From an uncultured Dysosmobacter sp. (GTDB lineage Bacteria; Bacillota; Clostridia; Oscillospirales; Oscillospiraceae), in the NCBI GenBank assembly GCA_934563745.1, contig CAKTHE010000035.1, forward strand, positions 1 to 13,098: a stretch of 13,098 bases of DNA, read 5' to 3'. The notes beneath the pieces were generated by a model. It was not told the DNA's origin. It saw only the letters and a list, made by a program, of their open reading frames with translations, and made no database searches. Below, piece after piece: positions 12,889-13,098 of the stretch. Every line of letters begins with the position of its first letter. Positions within the stretch are counted from its first letter, which is position 1. Both the position numbers and the translations under genes were made by a program.

Positions 12889-13098
12889 ATGGAAGCGCGT
12901 TATGAAACATTCACGGTGCTGATCGCCCGGATCAGCCGCAGCATCCGCCGCCTGAAGGGAGAAGAGATGGCCCGGTGGGGGCTGAAGGGTCCCCATGTGT
13001 CCTGTCTCTATTACCTGGCACTGTCCGGACCCATGACCGCGGCGGAGCTGTGTGAGCGCTGCGAGGAGGACAAGGCGGCCGTGTCCCGCTCGGTGGAC
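12889..13098 (+). CDS. MarR-family regulator, N-terminal part
   Basis: The first 70 codons; the gene runs off the right edge. The sequence shows the MarR start: a dimerisation helix ('FTVLIARISRSIRRL', about 8-22), 'WGLKGPHVSCLYYLA' (32-46), then the first part of the winged helix ('MTAAELCERCEEDKAAVSRSVD'-type pattern, 50-70). MarR proteins are dimeric repressors released by small molecules or oxidation. GGAGG lies about 7 bases before the ATG. Two identical-half palindromes in its promoter point to self-repression. What else it controls is beyond the window; a FabT-like lipid-synthesis regulator is one possibility, but nothing here proves it. Confidence 0.88.
   Translation, partial: MEARYETFTVLIARISRSIRRLKGEEMARWGLKGPHVSCLYYLALSGPMTAAELCERCEEDKAAVSRSVD

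Noticed and set aside
12626..12905. Short ORFs in the metY-marR intergenic region
   Set aside because: They overlap the two promoters and operators, have no ribosome sites and resemble no protein; 12679-12800 otherwise shows nothing I can name.
1..13098. CRISPR arrays, tRNA or rRNA genes, insertion sequences, phage genes
   Set aside because: No regularly spaced repeats, RNA gene signatures, transposases or terminal inverted repeats were seen.

Overview
The window looks like chromosomal DNA of a GC-rich, anaerobic, Gram-positive gut-type Clostridia, most likely of the Oscillospiraceae group. This is inferred from the strong AGGAGG-type ribosome sites, the sigma-A promoters, the lipoprotein and SLH-domain exported proteins, and the protein flavour; no marker gene is present. 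There are eleven clear protein genes (two cut by the window edges), one probable and one possible small gene, and a rich set of regulatory sites. Most genes lie on the minus strand.

Region 1 (1-5900, minus strand) is a six-gene sugar-type ABC uptake operon, read right to left: lipoprotein binding protein, two-domain ATPase, two different permeases, a DeoR-family regulator, and the first 19 codons of a BtpA/SgcQ-family protein that leaves the window. It is laid out like Lsr or Rha transporters (one ATPase, two unlike permeases), but the substrate is not evident. A hairpin with a T-run after the binding-protein gene probably makes that gene the most highly expressed. A candidate promoter, a perfect palindrome and a cre-like site lie upstream.

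Region 2 (5900-8770, plus strand) holds a possible 58-residue membrane-anchored peptide gene and a secreted 799-residue protein. The latter has an N-terminal cysteine-pair motif, a beta-rich middle, a Pro/Thr linker and C-terminal SLH repeats. It ends at a bidirectional terminator.

Region 3 (8780-9820, minus strand) is a two-gene module: an HxlR-family regulator and a small FMN-binding split-barrel protein. The two genes have separate promoters. Each promoter carries the same 16-nt element at almost the same distance from the -10 box, which suggests a two-promoter regulon of the HxlR protein. The -10 box of hxlR covers the upstream ATG, so translation must start at a TTG further in.

Region 4 (9840-12680, minus strand) is a methionine/homocysteine operon: MetY-type O-acetylhomoserine sulfhydrylase followed by a short MetE-like (YxjG/YxjH) methyltransferase, closed by a strong terminator. 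Its 285-nt leader is the most notable element of the window. It contains a consensus promoter, a 40-codon leader peptide gene with Cys and Met codons, a 17-bp antiterminator stem and an overlapping intrinsic terminator. Together these form what looks like a complete ribosome-mediated attenuator.

Region 5 (12800-13098, plus strand) is the start of a MarR-family gene. Its promoter is bracketed by two 16-bp palindromes with identical half-sites, 41 bp apart.
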